A stretch of 64,000 bases of DNA, from positions 5,022,001-5,086,000 of the forward strand of contig NC_089435.1 in the NCBI RefSeq assembly GCF_026210795.1. Reading direction: 5' to 3'. Position 1 is the stretch's first letter; the number at the start of each line of letters is the position of its first letter. Shown in pieces: positions 56,753-64,000 of the stretch. Below the pieces are notes generated by a model, which saw nothing but the letters and a program-made list of their open reading frames with translations, was not told where the DNA came from and did not search any database. A program made the position numbers and the translations under genes. Source of the DNA: Rhizophagus irregularis. Taxonomy: Eukaryota; Glomeromycota; Glomeromycetes; Glomerales; Glomeraceae.

Positions 56753-58542
56753 GAAAACAAAATTTTTATCTCTTTAAAGGACTATTAAGCCCTTGTGAAC
56801 TTGTTCGAACTGAAAAGAGTGATAATAAAAAGTGTGTTATTTCAACCAAGAAACACTTTTGTCTTAATACTGAAGTGCTATTTTTCTAGTAATTAACGAG
56901 AAAAAAGCGTAATATTTCTTGTATAAAAAATGGACGTGAACGGTACAGGAGATCAAATTATTAATATTATAATTTATTATGTCTTTATTTTTAATACAAC
57001 TTTCTTTATCTGTATAACTGTATTTATATTTTTATCATCCATATAGTTATCATCAATATATGAAACTCAAAAAAAAATTTTAATTTTACTTTATATGCTA
57101 ATTATGTTTTTTTTACTGAAATAAATGCAAATTTAATTTTAATTCAATTTTTGATATTTTTTGAGTTTCGTACCTTTCTATTGCAAAAATCCCATATATT
57201 TCTATTAATTAAATCAATAGTAAAATTTTCTATTTTATCATTATTTTAATTAATATTATCTATTTCAACTAAAGCTTTGGTAATTCTTTTATTTAATTCA
57301 ATTTCATTTAATTTTTATTTATATTTACTTTGTTTACCATAAAATTTAAATTTCTTTTCAATATTAAACTTTCAGTAGATGATTATTTTAAATATGGATC
57401 AAGTTTTTCAATACTCTCTTATAAGTTATAACTAGTAGAATTTGGATAAATTAAAAAAGGTGATAAATAATATAGCAAAACAGTTTAAACAATTTCAATT
57501 TTGACAATTATCTAAACTGCTAAGTTTCACTATAATCTTACTGAAACTAAAATAAAAAATTACTTGAGTAAGAAATAAATTTTTTTTTAAAATAAATAAA
57601 GTTATTTAAAATAATTATATATATATAAATTATCCAATTTATTTTATTTAAATAAATAATATAAAAGATTTTTATTTAAAATAAATTAATTATATTATAT
57701 TAAAATTTATAATAATACAGTCAAACCTCTATGTACTGATGAGGTTGTTTTAGGAAAAAAATATCAGTATATTGAATTATCAGTACACAATTACTGTATA
57801 TCATATTATAAATCACGTCTATTATTAGATTAGTAGACAGTCAGAGTGTCAGACTTTGATATTGATACTTCTAATTAGAAAAAATATTAATACATTAAAT
57901 ATATTACGAATAACTCATAATACGAAGCAAATGCCACTAATTTATAGGCCAAAATAATCAAATTTTAGCAAAATAACCATAAAAAAGTTCTTTACTTAGA
58001 TATGCTAGCCTAAATTAATACTAATGTAACTAAAATATCGGTATATCTTAATATATGTTATTATAAAAGGACTAAGAAAAAGTATCAGTATATGTTACAT
58101 TCATAAATATATGATATGAAGTAATCTAATAAAATAATTATCAAATCTTTTTCTATACTTTTTTTAATTTTCTTATAATAAAATAGCAAAATGTAGCTGG
58201 CGATCCAGGTTGCCATAGCGACCCCTATAATAAATCATATAATTTTGTATTACACATGTATATTTATGACATCATGCATATGATAGATCGTGAATTATCA
58301 CATATTATTATACAAGTACATATTTATAATAATCACGTGCATGAGCATCATATTACCAAATACCAATAACTAATTTTTTTTTTCACTTTCATTTATTCAT
58401 GTTTATTCAGAATAAATAACCTGTATTTCTTAACTAAAATACATATTTTACCTTGATTTTTTGACAATAAACTGCTTGTTTACTTCTTTTAAAATTAATT
58501 ACACATCCTTTACCTTTGTTTTTTAACTTATAATTGTGTATT
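56753..58542. other. AT-rich interval with a MITE-like element
   Basis: No gene is supported apart from very short frames. It holds the inverted-repeat element at 57718-58130 and, near 58187-58230, a G+C-rich patch (TGGCGATCCAGGTTGCCATA) just upstream of the MULE relic that might be part of its terminal region. Confidence 0.45.
57718..58130. mobile_element. MITE-like element with a pogo-type terminus
   Basis: The left end CAGTCAAACCTCTATGTACT resembles pogo/Tigger terminal repeats, which begin CAGT and have AACCTC. Then TACTGATGAGGTTGTTTTAG and AAATATCAGTATATTG follow. The complement of the right part (about 58130-58060) reads ACATATACTGATACTTTTTC and TTAGTCC, a diverged inverted match. The interior is non-coding. 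Probably a non-autonomous relative of a pogo element; the right border is uncertain. Confidence 0.4.
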
Positions 58543-61500
58543 ATGGAAAAAAACATTCAAGACGTTGAATTAGAAGCTTTGTTGGAATATAATAGTGCAG
58601 AAGAATTTTCTGATACTGACAGGTTAAATAATAGAGATTTTTTTAAGTAGTTAGAATATATCTATATTAGCTATGCCTTTTGTTAATATAGTTTAAATAG
58701 CATATTCAATAATGAATATAAAAATTGAAGATATTGCTGAAAGGGAGGAAGAGGAAGAAGAGGGGAATGAGGAGGATACTATGAAGCTTTATGTTGGTAA
58801 GACCTTTCATAATTGGGATTATGTAGTAAATTTTATGAAAAAATATGCTATTACCAAAGGCCATGGAGTAAGAATTGGTGGAGAAGGAAAGGTAGATAAA
58901 ATAACACAAGAAATAACAAACAAACATACTTGTATCACCATGCTGAAAAAGCTAAGTCCAAATCATCGAAAAGACAAACTTCAGTTGAATGTCCATAGAG
59001 AGTAAATATTTGGGTAAAAAAAAGTAAAGGTTGTCTTGAGGTCACAACTTTACATAATCAACATGTCGGTCATGAGCTTCATCTATTAGCAATTAAATTT
59101 GTCCCTACATTATGAAAATTATCAGATGAGATTATGGAAGAAATTCGCTTTTTAACAATTGTTACTAAAGCAGATATAACTATACAATATCAAATTATTA
59201 GAGAAAAATTTAAAATTAGAATACATAGACCAGATCTTTATAATGCTATTAGTAAATTTTATCTTGAATTAACACCAGGTGAAGCAGATGTGAAAATCTT
59301 GCTAAAAAGACTTTACAAAAAAAAAATAGAAGATTATCAATGGGTAGTCTCAATGAAATTAGATCCTATTACTTCTTCATTAACTCATTTTTTTTGGATG
59401 AGTCTAGAATAACAAATATTATAGTTACGTTATCATGATGTGATAATGCATGATAATATTTGTAAAACTAACCATTATAATCAACCATTATCCATTTTTG
59501 TTATACCTGATAATAATTTGAAAAGCAAAGGCAATTGTTGATGATGAGACATAATTCTCATATGAATGGGTTTTTCAATATGTAAAAGAGGCTACTGGTA
59601 TATTATTAATAAAGGTTTTTGTTACAGATAGTAATCTAGCAATTAGTGGTGCTATTGCAACACTATTTTCTGATACTTTTTATATGCATTATATTTGGCA
59701 TATAGGCTAAAACTTGCCAAAGCAATTAAAGTGAAAGCTTGGATCTAAAATTGATAATTTTATGAAGGACTTTTACATGACAAAAAACAGTTTAACAGAA
59801 AAACAGTTTAATGAAAGATATACTTATTGTGTTAAATTTTTTTACAAATTTTCTATTATACTTACAATTTTGCCATTCCCACCATTGTTTTTTTATTGTA
59901 ATTCCATTAACCTTTTCATTGTAATCATTAGACTTTATCATTTTTTAATTAGATTCTATCATTAATTTTTTTATTGTAATCACTAGACTCTATCATTGTT
60001 TCATTAGACTCCATTATTTTTTTATCATAGTCTATTCAAATTTTTCCATTGTTTTATATTATCTATATATTGTAGAATTTTGTTTATTGTGCTTTGAAAT
60101 TAAATAAATTTAATTGTTCATTTGTTTATTGTTTTTAATAGAAAGTATATTGTAATTAATTTATGTATTTGTTTATTCAATAAAAGGTAGAAAATATTAC
60201 TATAGAATTACCACAAGCTAAAGATTATTTGATAAGGTCTTTAGGATGTAATTTTCAATCATGGGCACGAGCTTTTACTAGCAAATATTTTACTGCTGGT
60301 TAAAGTTGCCTACCCAAACCTCTCCAAAATTCTATGATTAGTTTCTCCAAGATTTTACTATAGTTTTATTATAGTTTTGGTAAGGGTTTGGCAGTTTTGG
60401 CAGTTTCAGCATTTATAATAAGTTTCGTCAGGTTTCACTTTTCTCCAGAGTTTCGCAACTTTTTAATAAGACTTTCATATAGTTTCAGCAAAGTTTCGCT
60501 ATTTCGGCATTTTGCCAACTTGCCAAAACCCCCTAGTTTCTCCAGCAACCTTACTGCTGGTGCACAAACAACTTCTCGCAATGAAGGTAAAAATTCAGTA
60601 TTAAAACGGCTTTTTGGAAATTCAAACCTTTCATTATATGAATTATTTGATGCATTAGAAGAAAAATATCAAGAAGAAGTTGACTATTGCGAATTCATAA
60701 ATTGGCATTAAACTATACCTCAAATCAGACTTCAAAATATATCAACATCTATTTTTGGACCAATAACACAGTAACTAAATGAATTTGTAATGCCAAATAT
60801 TATGAAGAAGCAGAAGGAACAAATGGAACTAAGTCTTTATTATCATGCTGTGAAAATTGAACTTGAAGTTTTGCATTCTAAGGAAATAGTAAGACTTACG
60901 CTATTAATTTTAGCTTAATTTGTTTTCTAATTGCAATAATTTTTAAAAAATAATTTATTAACTCCTACTTAGATACTTGATGAGTCAAATCATCAATGTA
61001 TTAATAACCTATTTGATTGCCCATAAGTACAAATAAGTTTATTTTTAGAAGATACCTTATTGATTTTTGAAGTATGGGAGGTTGTATATTTAACAAGCCA
61101 AAAGACATCCCACTTTGTATGTCTTTTGAATAATAGTATCTTTCTCTGCACGTGTATGATCAACAAGACTCATGATTATCTATGTCACTATTTTTACCGT
61201 GTAATAATCCTTACATCTACTACTAGATTTCATATTGGTTTGATAAACCAACGTTGGTATAAAGATATATTTCAAGAGACTAACATATTAAATAAAGAAT
61301 TTGTTGCCATTTCTTCAATAAAAATATCAGCATTAAAGATACATTCTCTGCCAATACAATTTTTGAATTCAAATGGATCTGCTATTCAAGTTGAAGCTTC
61401 GGCAATAAATACTGAAATAACTAAATCTATATCAAAAAAACGTAAGTTTGGAAAACTTTGGATTTAGAAAGAAAGTAATGGTTGATGTAATTGAAAACAA

Positions 61501-61786
61501 CAATGAGGATACTTACTGAGAACTTTGTGAGGTTTTTCTATCAATTCAAAAAAAATTACAGCCAAAAATTGTTGTTGATAATAGTAATGGTAGTATTAGT
61601 ATAAACAGTAATAATAACGGCAAAAGTGATAATATCATAAATATTTGAAATCCTGTTGAAAGAAGGCCAAAAGTTTGTCCTAAATCAAATAAGAGAATGA
61701 AAAATACTTTAGAGTTATTTAATACTAAAACTCAATACACATGTAAATTATGTAATTTTGATAATGCAGAAGTATATGGCTGGTAA
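58543..61786 (+). mobile_element. MULE (Mutator-like) transposase relic
   Basis: Pieces in order: MEKNIQDVELEALLEYNSAE (58543), an acidic run, the FAR1-like entry LYVGKTFHNWDYVVNFMKKY (58788), TTLHNQHVGHELHLLA, MEEIRFLTIVTKADIT (59134), KIEDYQWVVSMKLDPITSSL, the core VFVTDSNLAISGAIATLFSD with HYIWHIG (59620-59705), then TTSRNEGKNSVLKRLFG (60573), a SWIM-type motif CTCMINKTHDYLCHYFYRV (61150) and CKLCNFDNAEVYGW (61740-61782). This order is DNA-binding, DDE, SWIM, typical of MULEs. Many stops and frame changes make it dead. Terminal inverted repeats were not identified. It carries a nested insertion at 60300-60550. Confidence 0.75.
60300..60550. mobile_element. 251-bp insertion with 10-bp target duplication
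   Basis: TTACTGCTGG occurs at 60290-60299 and again at 60551-60560, where the MULE protein frame resumes (AGAQTTSRNEG). The 251 bp between have no similarity to the transposase and contain words such as TTTTGGCAG (twice), GTTTCGC and TTGCCAACTTGCC. The 9-10 bp duplication is the size made by MULE-type elements. No good terminal inverted repeat was seen, so the class is open. Confidence 0.7.
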
Positions 61787-64000
61787 TTTTCTATATTCTA
61801 CTATAGTATAATATAGTTATTAAAAATATTTTTTATATATGTAAATGCAAAATCTAAAATTTTTTATATATTATATGTAATATTTGAATATTACTTATAA
61901 TTATTTTACATATGATCCTATTTTATAATATATTTCTTCCATATATATATTTAGATTTAAAATCATATACTGCTTTAAATAAAGTTAAAACTTGGATTCC
62001 TTTAAATTTTTTATTATTCAATTGAAATAAATATAGGTAAAGCAAATATAAAAAATCTGATTTTATCAGAAATTTAGTATTTTTTTTTTTAAACCTCACT
62101 TATAGGACAAATTATTTTAATTATTCCATTACATTTTAATTAATCATTCAATTCAATACTAATATTCAAATAACAGCTCTAGTAATTTTATAAATAATCC
62201 TCCTAATAATATAAATAATCCATCTATTAACAATCAAAACATGGCCAATAAAAATTATAGTTAAATAGTCTTTTAAATTTTATTTTCAATTAATAACAAA
62301 ATATTATCAATTTATTAAAAATTATCCTTGTTATTATTTATAATAAATTATATTTTTCTTATTCTAATTTATGTTCTAATTTTTGTTAAAAAAAAGCTGA
62401 AGATAAAAATAATATTTATGTAAAAAAAAGAGGTTAGCTAATAAGTAATATTACAAATTTATCTTATTATGATGTTCTCATTAAAAAGAGTCAATGAAAG
62501 GAAATAAAGCAATCCAAAATATGAATATATGGATGATAAGAATAAAGAGAAAAAGAGTATAGTAAATATGAAGGATTTTGAATATGAAAAAACCATGTGA
62601 GGTTTATTTTATAAAGAGATTGAAATTAACTCATTAATACCACAAAGTCCAGTTAATAAATATAATTTAATAATAAAGTACATTATGCTATAAGGAAAAT
62701 TGTCTGAAACTAAACAGAATAAACTTATATAAGAGACAATTTAACAATCTTTACAAATATTAGAGGATGATAAATATTTTAATAAAGCCTTTGAAATGAT
62801 GGAAATTAGACTTTAAGTATGGATATTTTATTATTTAACCATATTTTACAGCAGAAATTTTATATAATATTCCCTTATTGATTATTATCAATCATTTAAA
62901 ATGTTTTACATATCAAAGGTTGAAAACTACTAGCAAAAATTTTAAAAATGAATTACATGAAATAGATAATAAAATATTAAAATTAATTCTTCTATAAGAC
63001 TATCTTATACATTTTTCAAATGCTTCAGGAAAATTTCTTGTTTGATAGGAGTTATATTATATGTAATAGCCTATAAAATTCTGGTTCAGCTGTACTTTTA
63101 TTTAGTTTATTCTTATGAATTTTATTATTTCGTACTGGTAGTATAGCTAGGGAAGTTTGTTTTTTATTTTGTAGTAATATAACTACAATTTGATTTTTGA
63201 ATCATTCCTTAGTTTTTGCATTTTGGATATTTGGTTATTCTTTTTCTTCATCTGATTTGTTTTAAGTTTGCTGATTTGTATAGATTTGTATCTCTGGGCA
63301 TCAATTTTTGCAATAGTCATCATCATACTTCTTTAAACTTCCGTTGTATCCAGAATGGGTCCATTTATACAAATCCTCAAATTATTTATTCTAATGTAAA
63401 CCTTTGTTGTAGTCTTCTAATACAAAATATCATACCAATTTCCTATAATATGGCAAATATCATTCATAGCATTAAAGCTTTTCTCACCAACATCATTTTC
63501 TGCTTTTATTTTAAATATTCACAAACTTTTGCACCATTCATAATAATTTGTGTGCCACGGATCTAGTAATAATTAAGTTTAATATATCTAAGTATCTCTA
63601 TTAGACCAAAATATACATACTTTTTTTTATACTTACAGTATATATAGTTACTTTGCTCCACAAATCTTCAGGAACGTTTGAACATTTATATGAACCATCC
63701 AAGTAACATCATTAGGATCTATCCTTTCATTAGGATCTATCCTTTTTTTTTCAATACATTTTCCACTTTGTTTGAAAAATTTTTGCGAATTTTAACAAAG
63801 GATAAAAAAGAATATAAGTCAAAATTATTCATTATAGGAGAATTTATCAATAAAAATGGATCACAATTTTCAATACATCGATACATATTAATTATGTGCT
63901 ATTTTTATCGGTGAATAGTGATCATCACCGGTCTCATGTGATTGCAATTTTTTGGCCAGCCTTACAGCCTTACAGCTTTACGGCATTACAGCATTATAGC
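61787..64000. other. no assignable gene; degenerate sequence
   Basis: AT-rich sequence with scattered short frames on both strands. None shows a domain, exon structure or signal. The last 45 bases (63956-64000) contain short repeats of ACAGCCTT/ACAGC-TTA type, cut by the window edge. Confidence 0.4.

Noticed and set aside
63216-63566. 116-aa hydrophobic frame near the window end
   Set aside because: Composition is that of translated AT-rich DNA; the reverse strand also looks like decayed coding sequence with several stops, and no family is recognisable.

Overview
The window looks like nuclear DNA of an arbuscular mycorrhizal fungus (Glomeromycotina, Rhizophagus-like). The basis is very high A+T, short GT-AG introns of about 50-130 nt, families expanded in these fungi (F-box/LRR-type proteins, Sel1-repeat proteins, DUF7025-type AAA ATPases, TRP-like channels) and many decayed DNA transposons. 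The species is an inference. No rRNA, tRNA or CRISPR array was found.

Layout. 0-1 kb: pogo/Tigger transposase relic. 1.9-6.2 kb (-): seven-exon TRP-like channel of 1230 aa. 6.8-10.4 kb (+): multi-exon secreted/membrane protein gene with several disruptions, one of them a 125-bp local inversion. 10.4-13.8 kb: gene-poor, with a tandem repeat, a Helitron 3' terminus and a GC-rich MITE. 13.8-15.9 kb: head-to-head pair of single-pass membrane paralogues, both frame-broken. 17.0-23.2 kb: conserved housekeeping block of tubulin cofactor A (+), EMC4 (-) and a HIRAN-SNF2-RING ATPase of the HLTF/Rad5 type (+). 24.6-25.9 kb: degraded gene. 27.7-29.3 kb (-): F-box protein. 30.8-31.5 kb (+): acidic tail-anchored protein. 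32.8-35.8 kb: gene relics and a diverged tandem repeat.

37-39.7 kb: an inverted segmental duplication carrying two convergent, apparently intact three-exon genes for actinoporin-like proteins, with matching palindromic promoters. 40.1-47.8 kb: a divergent pair (BED-finger/Sel1-repeat protein on - and AAA ATPase on +) that was duplicated in tandem. In the second unit the Sel1 gene is reduced to a relic, while the ATPase keeps a full reading frame but has lost its arginine finger. 49.9-54.7 kb (+): Helitron (Rep and PIF1-like helicase) with a clear 3' hairpin-CTAG end, inserted against another open frame. 54.7-56.8 kb (-): compact intronless frames of unknown origin. 58.5-61.8 kb (+): MULE transposase relic with a nested 251-bp insertion bounded by a 10-bp target duplication. 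The last 2 kb hold nothing that can be assigned.

Gene models with several exons were joined by hand. Every model called intact keeps one reading frame through GT-AG introns (one GC-AG). The best candidates for new biology are the inverted actinoporin-like pair with its shared promoter module, and the duplicated BED-Sel1/AAA unit with one probably hydrolysis-altered ATPase.
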